The notes beneath the pieces were generated by a model, which saw nothing but the letters and a program-made list of their open reading frames with translations, ran no database searches and was not told the DNA's origin. This document shows, piece after piece, positions 1 through 7,221 of a DNA stretch of 25,269 bases (the first letter of the stretch is position 1; each line of letters opens with the position of its first letter). A program made the position numbers and the translations under genes. Source of the DNA: JAYRSJ01 sp041920215 (GTDB lineage Bacteria; Pseudomonadota; Gammaproteobacteria; Burkholderiales; Burkholderiaceae_C); NCBI GenBank assembly GCA_041920215.1, contig JAYRSJ010000039.1:1-25269 (forward strand), written 5' to 3'.

Positions 1-10
1 TCATGTCCAT
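1..10 (-). CDS. Start of a leftward ORF, probably the IS transposase (only three codons in the window)
   Basis: On the minus strand an ATG at 10-8 (then GAC ATG) is preceded by a strong Shine-Dalgarno sequence, GAGGAG, at 24-19 with 8 bases of spacing. Only the first three codons are present, so the product cannot be read. Its position just inside repeated IS-end sequence suggests a transposase or helper gene. Confidence 0.3.
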
Positions 11-27
11 GGTGATCACTCCTCGTC

Positions 28-53
28 CTCTGCTGCACAAAAATGCAGCAGAG
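28..53. repeat. Perfect 10-bp inverted repeat (hairpin) in front of the leftward IS gene
   Basis: Arms CTCTGCTGCA (28-37) and TGCAGCAGAG (44-53) are perfect complements around a 6-base A-rich loop. The hairpin lies about 18 bp upstream of the minus-strand start codon at 10. It could limit read-through transcription or translation of the transposase from outside, as is known for several IS families. That role is inferred. Confidence 0.55.
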
Positions 54-66
54 CAGGTTGTTCACC

Positions 67-86
67 TGGCTCAGTTTTGGGTCGGC
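67..86. repeat. Direct repeat, copy 1 (IS end)
   Basis: Core TGGCTCAGTTTT followed by GGGTCGGC. It differs from the copy at 101-120 by one base. Probably a transposase binding site in the IS end. Confidence 0.6.
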
Positions 87-100
87 ATAACCCTCAAAAG

Positions 101-120
101 TGGCTCAGTTTTCGGTCGGC
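101..120. repeat. Direct repeat, copy 2 (IS end)
   Basis: Core TGGCTCAGTTTT followed by CGGTCGGC. It is the outer of the two copies and ends seven bases before the likely ATG of the WYL regulator. A GTG at 100 in frame with the regulator falls inside the IS end and is unlikely to be the native start. Confidence 0.6.
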
Positions 121-126
121 GCCAAC

Positions 127-1122
127 ATGCACGTGACAAGAATGGACCGCGTCTACCGAATTGAGGCGCTGATCAGGTCTCGCGGATTGGTGGACATGCA
201 GCAACTGCTTGATGCGCTGGAGGTCTCGCCCGCCACGCTGAAGCGGGATTTGGAGTACCTGAGAGATCGCCTGGATGCGCCTATCGTCTATGACAGAGGG
301 GCGAAGGGTTACCGATTTCAGGACGAGAGTGCTGGCCGTCGCACGGAGTTGCCCGGGCTTTGGTTCTCCGAGCGCGAGCTGTACGGGCTGCTCATGGTCA
401 ATCAGATCCTTGGGGACATGGATGTGCATGGCGTGATCGGCCGGCATCTGAAGCCGCTTCTGGATCGAACGCATCGGCTTCTTCAGCAACGAGACGTTAC
501 CGCCAGCTCACTCACGGACCGGGTCAAAGTGCTGGCGCCAACTCGTCGCGCTACTTCGCCGCACATTTTTGAAGCGATTCTGGATGCTGTCTTGAGACCT
601 CAGCGGATCTTGATGACCTACGAAAGCCGCGGAAGGGGCGCCATCGAGGAGCGCGAGGCAAGCCCGCAGCGATTGGTGCACTACCGCGGCACGTGGTACA
701 TGGACGCGTGGTGCCACAAGCGCGATCGGTTGCTGCGGTTTTCACTGGACGCTGTCATCTCGGTGCTCCGCACTGAGAGCGAAGCAGTCAAGGTCAACAG
801 GGAATTGGTGGAGTCCGAAATGGATGCCGGTTATGGCATCTATGCGGGCGCTGATCCGCAATGGGCGCGTCTAAGGGTGAACTCGTTTGCTGCCACCTGG
901 ATCAGCCGAGAGCAGTGGCACAGCAACCAAGTTGGCAATTGGCTGCCTGATGGCAGCTACGAGCTCAAAGTGCCCTACACCAGCGAGACCGAGCTCACGA
1001 TGGACATCTTGCGGCACGGCCCCAACGTCGAGGTGCTGGAGCCTGCATCGCTTCGTTCGCTTGTGCAGGAGCGGGTCCGGCAGATGCAAGTGCTCTATGA
1101 CGGGGCGAAGACCGAAGCGTGA
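127..1122 (+). CDS. WYL-domain transcriptional regulator, candidate BrxR-like controller of the BREX operon
   Basis: A 331-residue cytoplasmic DNA-binding protein. An N-terminal DeoR-type winged helix-turn-helix (about residues 5-65, including VSPATLKRDLEYLRDRL and DAPIVYDRGAKGYRF) is followed by a WYL domain (about 160-220, ILMTYESRGRG ... RGTWYMDAWCHKRD) and a C-terminal WCX-like region. WYL proteins sense ligands, possibly nucleic acid or nucleotides, and often repress defence operons; BrxR in BREX and CapW in CBASS are examples. It lies upstream of the BREX genes on the same strand, so that role is likely but inferred. Start choice is uncertain: ATG 127 or ATG 142 (MDRVYRIE, the commoner family start) are both plausible and neither has a clear ribosome binding site. 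The GTG at 100 lies inside the IS end. The insertion has probably replaced the native promoter. Confidence 0.85.
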   Translation: MHVTRMDRVYRIEALIRSRGLVDMQQLLDALEVSPATLKRDLEYLRDRLDAPIVYDRGAKGYRFQDESAGRRTELPGLWFSERELYGLLMVNQILGDMDVHGVIGRHLKPLLDRTHRLLQQRDVTASSLTDRVKVLAPTRRATSPHIFEAILDAVLRPQRILMTYESRGRGAIEEREASPQRLVHYRGTWYMDAWCHKRDRLLRFSLDAVISVLRTESEAVKVNRELVESEMDAGYGIYAGADPQWARLRVNSFAATWISREQWHSNQVGNWLPDGSYELKVPYTSETELTMDILRHGPNVEVLEPASLRSLVQERVRQMQVLYDGAKTEA

Positions 1123-1150
1123 TGCGGTCCGGTGATTTCGGGACCAGGCC

Positions 1151-1329
1151 ATGACGCCGATCGATGCCGAGTGGGCCGCGTACAGGGCCAAAAGCAGGAC
1201 ACCATTCAGTTGCTGACCTGGCTTCGCTCGCTGGGCCCCGACACAGTGGTGGACGCGCCGAAATCCCTTCAGGCGCAGTTGCTTGAGGAGTGGCAAGAGC
1301 TGCCATCTCTGTACGGGGAATCTAAGTGA
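1151..1329 (+). pseudogene. Small frameshifted gene of unknown function (~60 residues if repaired)
   Basis: From ATG 1151 the frame reads MTPIDAEWAAYRAK and then meets a stop at about 1214-1216. The neighbouring frame, which is open from before this point, continues as QDTIQLLTWLRSLG ... LLEEWQELPSLYGESK and ends at 1329. Joining the two by a -1 shift in the CCAAAAGC run near 1189-1195 gives one continuous, protein-like sequence. That suggests a single-base indel (mutation or sequencing error) in a small gene between the WYL regulator and the HTH gene. I do not recognise the product. An alternative is a genuine 65-residue ORF starting at GTG 1132. I see no strong slippery heptamer that would argue for programmed frameshifting. 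Confidence 0.4.
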
Positions 1330-1430
1330 GCCGCAATCGGCGAGGTTTGCTGAGCTCTTAGCCGGGAACTGCGTCGCGGCTCAGTTCGGGTTGATCTGCC
1401 CGATACATCAACGAAATTCTCCGCCAATCG

Positions 1431-1467
1431 GTCAATTTTTGACAATCTTTCACTATTCTGCCTTCTT
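1431..1467 (+). promoter_or_regulatory. Candidate promoter/operator for the HTH gene and BREX operon
   Basis: A perfect inverted repeat GTCAA-TTT-TTGAC (1431-1443) overlaps a consensus -35 hexamer TTGACA (1439-1444) in an AT-rich stretch before the HTH gene. No good -10 lies at the ideal spacing: the hexamer 17 bp downstream (1462-1467) is poor, and TATTCT at 1454-1459 is too close. A repressor bound to the repeat would mask the -35, so this is a plausible operator for the WYL or HTH regulator. Regulation is inferred. Confidence 0.4.
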
Positions 1468-1483
1468 TTCCACTCAAACGACA

Positions 1484-1717
1484 ATGTCCATGGCATCGAG
1501 TCCAGGCACGAGCGGAATCATGACGATCGGAGAAGTCGCTGACTACCTGAAGGTCACCGAGCGGACCATTTACCGACTGGCAGCGGCCAAGAAGATCCCG
1601 GCCTTCAAGGTCGGCGGTAGCTGGCGGTTCTCTCGTGCCGACATCGACATCTGGATCAAGCAGCAGTCGATGGAAGCGATCGAGCCAACCAAAAAAGACA
1701 GCGGAGAACCCTCATGA
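1484..1717 (+). CDS. Small excisionase/MerR-type helix-turn-helix DNA-binding protein
   Basis: A 77-residue protein whose core (residues 13-61; MTIGEVADYLKVTERTIYRL ... GGSWRFSRADIDIWI) is a textbook HTH_17 (excisionase family) domain. The first helices contact DNA, and the W-R-F-S-R-x-D-I wing is characteristic. Such proteins act as recombination directionality factors or as small regulators. Here it heads the BREX operon and overlaps the next gene by four bases (ATGA), so it is co-translated with brxE and probably regulates BREX expression. The frame is open back to 1283, but ATG 1484 (or 1490 or 1520) is preferred, because the upstream residues are not family-like and the putative promoter lies within that part. 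No strong ribosome binding site marks the start. Confidence 0.75.
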   Translation: MSMASSPGTSGIMTIGEVADYLKVTERTIYRLAAAKKIPAFKVGGSWRFSRADIDIWIKQQSMEAIEPTKKDSGEPS

Positions 1718-2214
1718 AAGCCAGCAGCCTGCCCGCCATCCTGAAGACGCGCTTGCTCGTTGGCTACCTCGGCGAGCGTGCGCAGCACGCCTGGTGGCCC
1801 ACGGCGTTCTACGAGGCCTCCAGTCGGCTGTTTCTCGAACCCGTCTTCTCGAGAACCTCTCGGCTTGCCCAGTACCACGGTGTCCTTGAGGCTGCACGTC
1901 GGCTGCACGACGAACACCTCAGCGTTGGCAGCTACCACCTTTTCCGCCTTCCCGAGGAAGTCGAACAGGATCTTCACAACCTCGTCCAGCGCCCCGAGGC
2001 AGACGAATTTGCGCTCCAAGAAATGCGCAGCAAAGACGCCGCGCTGGGCAGCCTTAAGGGCTTGGCCGGCACCGTTTCGGTGTCAGGCGTCGGCCCCACC
2101 GCGATCGGAATCATCGGCGATCTGGATTCGCCCAATACCGTCCAGGCCATTGCTGCAGCCTACCTATCGGCGTTTTGCCAGGACGCCAAGACGTACCCGT
2201 ATCTGGTAGGTTGA
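1714..2214 (+). CDS. brxE: BrxE-family BREX protein
   Basis: A 166-residue protein beginning MKASSLPAILKTRLLVGYLG, with ERAQHAWWPTAFYEASSRLF, PVFSRTSRLAQYHGVLEAAR and a VGSYHLFRLPEEVEQ segment. I associate this pattern with BrxE, the small protein of unknown activity that opens type 6 BREX operons. It has no membrane segment or recognisable catalytic motif. The start is well supported: GGAGAA sits a few bases upstream and the ATG overlaps the HTH stop codon (ATGA). brxA follows after two bases. Its position immediately before brxA matches the type 6 order, whereas the last gene of this operon is brxL, which is not the type 6 arrangement. The family call is from memory of the sequence pattern; the order of neighbours supports it. 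Confidence 0.6.
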   Translation: MKASSLPAILKTRLLVGYLGERAQHAWWPTAFYEASSRLFLEPVFSRTSRLAQYHGVLEAARRLHDEHLSVGSYHLFRLPEEVEQDLHNLVQRPEADEFALQEMRSKDAALGSLKGLAGTVSVSGVGPTAIGIIGDLDSPNTVQAIAAAYLSAFCQDAKTYPYLVG

Positions 2215-2216
2215 TC

Positions 2217-3005
2217 GTGGCCGACAGCAAGCCGTACACGACACAACTGCAGGCAGGACTTGGACTCGTCAACGAGACCAAGACGCTCCTGGACCTGTGG
2301 GCGCCCGGGATGTCGGCGAATCAGCTGCACCAGGTCGCGTTGGAGTCAGGCCGGTTCCCAAACGTCACAGCCCGCCGACTGCGCAACATCGTCGTCGAGT
2401 GCTTCGCTCCTCGCTACCTGGTGGCTGGTGGCGCGCCAGCCGCGCATCTCAAGCGCCTGGTGTCAGCGATCTCGACAGCTGATCTGACCCAGCTATCGCT
2501 CGTGTTCACGAGCCGGGCCAACCCCATCCTCGGTGACTTCGTGCGCCAGGTCTACTGGGCGCGCTACGCCGGCGGGTACACGCACGTCACCAACGAGGAC
2601 GCGCGCGCCTTCGTCGAGCGCGGCATCGATGACGGCAAGACGGTCAAGCGCTGGTCTGAGACCACGGTGCGGCGCGTCTCCGCCTACCTGACCGGCTGCT
2701 GTGCCGACTACGGAATGCTCGAACGCGGGTTGCGGTCCAGCCGCCGCATCCTCCCCTTTCGCATTTCCCCCACGGTGGCTGCGTACCTCGCCTACGAACT
2801 GCACCTCGCGGGCGTCGGCGACAACGCCTTACTCACCCACGAGGACTGGCAGCTCTTCGGCCTGGCGCGCGAGGACGTGCTGGAGGAAATCAAACGACTC
2901 TCGCTGAAGGGGCTGCTGATCGTCCAGGCCGCTGGCGATGTGATCCGCATCAGCTGGAAACAACCCGACATGGAGGCGCTCTGCAATGTCCTCGCTCAAG
3001 GCTGA
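2217..3005 (+). CDS. brxA: BREX protein BrxA (DUF1819 family)
   Basis: A 262-residue BrxA homologue. The N-terminus (YTTQLQAGLGLVNETKTLLD, then LWAPGMSANQLHQ and FPNVTARRLRNIVVECFAPRYL) is characteristic of the family. The middle (TSRANPILGDFVRQVYWARY) and C-terminal (GNDALL-like, LTHEDWQLFGLAREDVLEEI, LIVQAAGDVIRISW) helical segments also fit. BrxA is a small DNA-binding, winged-helix-type protein needed by many BREX systems. GTG 2217 is chosen because it lies directly behind the brxE stop and gives the usual N-terminus; a TTG six bases earlier is possible. It overlaps brxB by 20 bp. The product is slightly longer than the shortest family members but within range. Confidence 0.9.
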   Translation: MADSKPYTTQLQAGLGLVNETKTLLDLWAPGMSANQLHQVALESGRFPNVTARRLRNIVVECFAPRYLVAGGAPAAHLKRLVSAISTADLTQLSLVFTSRANPILGDFVRQVYWARYAGGYTHVTNEDARAFVERGIDDGKTVKRWSETTVRRVSAYLTGCCADYGMLERGLRSSRRILPFRISPTVAAYLAYELHLAGVGDNALLTHEDWQLFGLAREDVLEEIKRLSLKGLLIVQAAGDVIRISWKQPDMEALCNVLAQG

Positions 3006-3561
3006 TTTCGACGAACTGCGCGAGCGCATTCGGCACGGGCGCGAGCTCGGTCATGCGAGTTTCGAGCCGATCTACTACCTGGTGTTCCCGCCTGAACAGA
3101 TCCTCGAGGTCAAGCGGCAGACGCCAGCCTGGGTCGCGAAGCTGCACCAAGAGGGCTGGGACGTCCACACCTTCTCTATCGCCGAGCACGTCTGGACACT
3201 GCTCAAGGAAGACCCGTTCTGGTCGCTCTGCGTGATGGAGGACAAAGCGGCGCCCCTGGATTGGTCACGCACCAACAAGGCGCTGGCGGACATCCTGACC
3301 GCCGACAACGCCTTGCTGAAGCGACTTGAAGCCGCGCTGCAGCCGCTCGAAGGCCAGCAAAACGCGCTGCTGCTCGTCACCGACCTGGAGGCGCTGCATC
3401 CCTTCTTGCGCATCGGTGCCATCGAGAGCCAGCTCCAGGGCAAGTTTCATGTGCCGACGATCTTCCTCTACCCCGGCGTGCGAACCGGCAAGACGAGGCT
3501 GAAGTTCCTCGGCTTCTACCCGGAAGACGGCAACTACCGCTCTGTGCACGTCGGCGGCTGA
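2986..3561 (+). CDS. brxB: BREX protein BrxB (DUF1788 family)
   Basis: A 191-residue BrxB homologue of normal length. It shows the family features FEPIYYLVFPPEQILEVKRQ, a central KLHQEGWDVHTFSIAEHVW and LKEDPFWSL, and the C-terminal half LLLVTDLEALHPFLRIGAIE ... VPTIFLYPGVRTGKTRLKFL. The biochemical role of BrxB is not established; it is required for defence and probably joins the core BREX assembly. The start at 2986 lies inside the end of brxA and has GGAGG about 9 bases upstream, so it is probably translationally coupled. A 27-bp gap separates it from brxC. Confidence 0.9.
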   Translation: MSSLKADFDELRERIRHGRELGHASFEPIYYLVFPPEQILEVKRQTPAWVAKLHQEGWDVHTFSIAEHVWTLLKEDPFWSLCVMEDKAAPLDWSRTNKALADILTADNALLKRLEAALQPLEGQQNALLLVTDLEALHPFLRIGAIESQLQGKFHVPTIFLYPGVRTGKTRLKFLGFYPEDGNYRSVHVGG

Positions 3562-3588
3562 ACAGACTAAGAACGCAGGGATCCACCC

Positions 3589-6500
3589 ATGACCATCCGC
3601 TCACTTTTCGACCCCAGCAAAGACATCTACCGCACCATCGAGAAGGTCATCACCTACGGCGCCTCGCAAGAAGGTCGCCTCAAGGCTGAGATCTCCGAGT
3701 ACGTGGTCACCGAGAGCATCGAGGAGCAGTTCCGCAAGCTACTCGACCGCATGCAACTGGCGATGGAGTCTGGCGGCGAGAACGAGATCGGCGTCTGGGT
3801 GTCGGGCTTCTACGGCTCCGGTAAGAGCTCGTTCACCAAGTACCTCGGCCTGGCCTTCGATGACCAGCGCACGATCGACGGCACGCCTTTCATCAAATAC
3901 CTCCAGGATCGCCTGCACAAGCCGCAGACCAAGGCGCTTCTCAGCACCGTGTCGCAGCGCTTCCCGGCGGCGGTGGTCATGCTCGATCTGGCGAGCGAAA
4001 TGCTCGCTGGCGCCACGATGGAGGACGTCTCCACCGTCCTCTACTTCAAGGTGCTGCAATGGGCCGGCTACTCGCGCAACCTCAAGGTTGCCGCCTTCGA
4101 GCGCATGGTCGAGAAGGACGGTCGCACACCTGAGCTGCACGAGCGCATCGCCAAGGCACTGCCCGGCGCGACCTGGGCCCGCGTTCAGAACAACCCCCTG
4201 GCCATCGATGGGCTGATCCCGAAGATCGCCCACGAGATGTACCCGGCTCTCTTCCCGGAGGCCAAGTCGTTCTCGTCCAGCACCGATGGGTTCTTCCAGT
4301 TCGAAGACCAGCGCGTGCAGGAGATGATCGACATCGTCCGCGAGAAGAGCGGCAAGCAGAACATCATCTTCATCGTCGACGAAGTAGGCCAGTACGTCGC
4401 CTCGCGTGACAACCTGATCCTCAACCTTGACGGTCTGGCCAAGAACCTCAAGCGGCTGGGCGACGGCAAGGCCTGGATCATCTCCACGGCACAGCAAACG
4501 CTCACCGAGGACGACCCGCGTGCAGCGCTGAACTCGGACAAGCTCTACAAGCTCAAGGACCGCTTCCCAATCCAGATCGACCTGGAGTCCAGCGACATCA
4601 AGGAGATCTGCTACCGGCGCCTGCTGGGCAAGTCACCGGCAGGGGAAACCGAACTCGGCAAGTTGTTCGACGCCCACGGCCAGGCGCTTCGCCACAACAC
4701 CAAGCTGCAAGACGCCAAGTACTACGACGCCGATTTCAGCAAGGCGAGCTTCACCAACCTCTACCCGTTCCTGCCGGCGCACTTCGACATCTTGCTGCAC
4801 CTGCTGGGCGCCCTGGCCAAGTCCACCGGGGGCATCGGCCTGCGCTCCGCGATCAAGGTCATTCAGGACGTTCTGAAAGGCGAAGGCGGCTCCAAGGCCA
4901 TGGCCGATCAGCCAGTGGGCTGGCTGGCCACCACCGTCACGCTGTACGACGAGCTGGAGAAGGACATCCGTCGTGCCTTCCCGTCCGTGCACCAGTCGGT
5001 CGGCAAGGTTCAGATCCGTTTCCCGGACTCGCAGCTTCATCAAGACATCGCCAAGTCCGTGGCTGTGCTGCAGATCCTGGGCAACCTGCCGGTGACGGTG
5101 CAGAACGTTGCCAGTCTGATGCACCCGTCCGTCACCGCGCCTTCGCAGCTCGACACCGTCAAGAAGGCCGTCGAGGACATGCTCAATGACGTGCATGTGC
5201 CGCTGGGTGAGAAAGATGGCAACCTGGTTTTCCTGAGCGAACGGTTGCGAGACATCGAGCAGGAGCGCGGCGCCATCGCTCTGCGCACCGTGGATGTGAG
5301 GCGCATCTTCAACGACTCGCTGCGCGAATCGTTCGACCCGCTGCCCCGGGTTAGTCTGCACGGCACGATGGCTGTGGCCACCGGGCTGAAGACCCAGGCT
5401 GGCAGCGCGATCACCAGCCTGGCGGGTGATACGAACACCATCCAGACCGTTGTGGAGCTGGTACCGGCCAGCGACTACGACACCGCCAAGAACCGGATGC
5501 TGGATGACTCTCGCAGCCGCGCGGGTCGCAACATCATCGGGCTGCTTGCCCGTGCCAACCCCGATCTCGACGATCTGGCCAACGAGATCTACCGATGCCA
5601 GCGGATCGCCGAGCTGCACCGCAACGAGCCCGACCAGGAGGTCAAGGACTACTGCTCCGGCCAGCTCGACCGAGCGGCCAAGCTCGCCACCCAACTGCAG
5701 AGCAAAATTAAACAGACCCTGCAATCGGGTTCTTTCGTTTTCCGAGGCCAGACCACGGCGGTATCTGCCCTGGACGGTGACCTACTGGAAGCGGCCAAGA
5801 AGCTCCTCGTGGACGTCGCCGACCAGGTGTTCGATCGGTACGTGGAAGCCCCGGTTCGCGCGGGCACCGACACCGCTGAAAAGTTCCTGAAGGTGGCCAA
5901 CCCCGCTGCCATTGGCAGCAGCCTGGACCCGTTGGGCTTGGTGCAGACCGTGGCTGGGCGTGCGTCGTTCAAGACCGACCACAAGGCAATGATCAGCATT
6001 CGCGACTACATCGACAAGCGTGGCACGGTCGACGGCAAGCGTCTGCTCGACGACTTCAGCAGCGATCCATTCGGCTGGTCGCCTGACACCACGCGCTACA
6101 TCGTCGCGGCCATGCTGATGGCCGGCGAGATCAAGCTGAAAGTCTCTGGCCGTGAAGTCACTGCCGCTGGTCAGCAGGCCATCGATGCGCTGAAGACCAA
6201 CAACTCCTTCAAGCAGATCGGTGTCTCGCTGCGGGACGAACGCCCGTCCATCGAAACCCTCGGCCGCGCGACAGAGCGGCTCACCGAGCTGGTGGGTGAC
6301 ATGGTCATCCCCCTGGAGCAGGAGATCAGCAAGGCTGCCGCCAAGCACTTCCCGCGCTTTCAGCACGACTACGGATCCCTGGCTGAAAAGCTCAGCGGCC
6401 TCGGGCTGGCCGGCAGCGACCGCGTACGCACGCTAAACCAGGACATCGCCGACGTCCTTTTCACCGACGCTTCGGATGCCCCTCAGCGTCTGGGCGCCGA

Positions 6501-7221
6501 GACCTCGGCCATCTACGACAACTTGAAGTGGGCGCTCGAAGTGAAGCGCGCGCTCGACAACGGCCTCGACGCCACCCTGCGCGATCTCCAGGCTCATCGT
6601 CGCGATGTCGAGGCTTTGCCCGATACCGGTGTGCCCGGCGAGCTGCGCCGCGAACTGGCGGAGGACTTGGGCGCCTTGTCAGAGCGCCTGGGCAAGGAAG
6701 ACTTCTACAAGCACACCGCCGACTTCAACTCCCAGCTGACCCATCTGCGGGGCCGGGTGCGCGACGCGGTCATCACCTTGTCCGACCAGCAGAAGCTGCG
6801 CCTGAAAGAAGGAGTCGAGGACTTGCAGCGCATCCCCGAGTGGGAGGAACTGACGCAGGAGGAGCGCGGCAACGCCGTGAACCGGCTGGATGGGCTGGCG
6901 CTGGACGCCACGCAGGATCTGTCTGGGCTGAAGAAGCTGCTGGCCCGGGACTACGACATCAACAGCACCCTGGAGGAACTGAAACGGTCGATCCAGCGCC
7001 AGGGCCAGGAACGCGTGCGCCAGCGCATGGAGGAAGAACGGGCCAAGTCCGGGGAGAACGGGCCGTCCAAACTCACCAGGAAGGTTGCCGTACCGGCCAA
7101 GATCACCACGGCAGCCGACATCGACGCCGTCATCCAGCAACTCCACGAGATCAAGGCACAGGTCGGCCTTTACTCAGAGATCGAGGTGACCTTCTCGGTC
7201 AGCAATGGAGGCGAGCAGTAA
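3589..7221 (+). CDS. brxC: BREX protein BrxC, large P-loop ATPase
   Basis: A 1210-residue protein, the usual BrxC length. It starts MTIRSLFDPSKDIYRTIEKV, as in this family. The Walker A motif GFYGSGKS is at residues 73-80 and the Walker B region IIFIVDEVGQYV has its acidic pair at D264-E265. The C-terminal third is rich in charged heptad-like helices (about residues 900-1180), consistent with coiled-coil assembly. BrxC is the AAA+-like motor that is essential for phage exclusion and in some systems for methylation. An AGGGA-type ribosome binding site precedes the ATG. The stop codon abuts the pglX start (TAA-ATG). No disruption is seen. Confidence 0.93.
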   Translation: MTIRSLFDPSKDIYRTIEKVITYGASQEGRLKAEISEYVVTESIEEQFRKLLDRMQLAMESGGENEIGVWVSGFYGSGKSSFTKYLGLAFDDQRTIDGTPFIKYLQDRLHKPQTKALLSTVSQRFPAAVVMLDLASEMLAGATMEDVSTVLYFKVLQWAGYSRNLKVAAFERMVEKDGRTPELHERIAKALPGATWARVQNNPLAIDGLIPKIAHEMYPALFPEAKSFSSSTDGFFQFEDQRVQEMIDIVREKSGKQNIIFIVDEVGQYVASRDNLILNLDGLAKNLKRLGDGKAWIISTAQQTLTEDDPRAALNSDKLYKLKDRFPIQIDLESSDIKEICYRRLLGKSPAGETELGKLFDAHGQALRHNTKLQDAKYYDADFSKASFTNLYPFLPAHFDILLHLLGALAKSTGGIGLRSAIKVIQDVLKGEGGSKAMADQPVGWLATTVTLYDELEKDIRRAFPSVHQSVGKVQIRFPDSQLHQDIAKSVAVLQILGNLPVTVQNVASLMHPSVTAPSQLDTVKKAVEDMLNDVHVPLGEKDGNLVFLSERLRDIEQERGAIALRTVDVRRIFNDSLRESFDPLPRVSLHGTMAVATGLKTQAGSAITSLAGDTNTIQTVVELVPASDYDTAKNRMLDDSRSRAGRNIIGLLARANPDLDDLANEIYRCQRIAELHRNEPDQEVKDYCSGQLDRAAKLATQLQSKIKQTLQSGSFVFRGQTTAVSALDGDLLEAAKKLLVDVADQVFDRYVEAPVRAGTDTAEKFLKVANPAAIGSSLDPLGLVQTVAGRASFKTDHKAMISIRDYIDKRGTVDGKRLLDDFSSDPFGWSPDTTRYIVAAMLMAGEIKLKVSGREVTAAGQQAIDALKTNNSFKQIGVSLRDERPSIETLGRATERLTELVGDMVIPLEQEISKAAAKHFPRFQHDYGSLAEKLSGLGLAGSDRVRTLNQDIADVLFTDASDAPQRLGAETSAIYDNLKWALEVKRALDNGLDATLRDLQAHRRDVEALPDTGVPGELRRELAEDLGALSERLGKEDFYKHTADFNSQLTHLRGRVRDAVITLSDQQKLRLKEGVEDLQRIPEWEELTQEERGNAVNRLDGLALDATQDLSGLKKLLARDYDINSTLEELKRSIQRQGQERVRQRMEEERAKSGENGPSKLTRKVAVPAKITTAADIDAVIQQLHEIKAQVGLYSEIEVTFSVSNGGEQ

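Larger units (their letters stand above)
1..123 (-). mobile_element. End of an insertion sequence (probably IS21-like), reading leftward out of the window
   Basis: Two 20-bp direct repeats (67-86 and 101-120, 19 of 20 identical, 34 bp apart) lie just right of a leftward start codon with a good ribosome binding site. Multiple short repeats at the ends, upstream of the transposase genes, are typical of IS21-family elements. The wording of these repeats (core GGCTCAGTTTT then GTCGGC) resembles IS ends I associate with that family, but I cannot confirm the name. The outer end is probably near 120-123, immediately before the first codons of the WYL regulator. Confidence 0.45.

Noticed and set aside
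67..120. Two evenly spaced direct repeats as a possible CRISPR array
   Set aside because: Only two 20-bp copies with one mismatch and a 34-bp gap, next to a transposase-like start codon and with no cas genes; IS-end repeats explain them better.
1376..1400. Similarity of this stretch (GGCTCAGTTCGGG) to the IS-end repeats at 67-120
   Set aside because: Only about nine contiguous bases match and the rest diverges; chance is as good an explanation, and no second IS end structure surrounds it.
3562..3588. The 27-bp gap between brxB and brxC as a possible internal promoter
   Set aside because: It is too short for a full promoter and contains mainly a ribosome binding site; any promoter would have to lie inside brxB, where none stands out.
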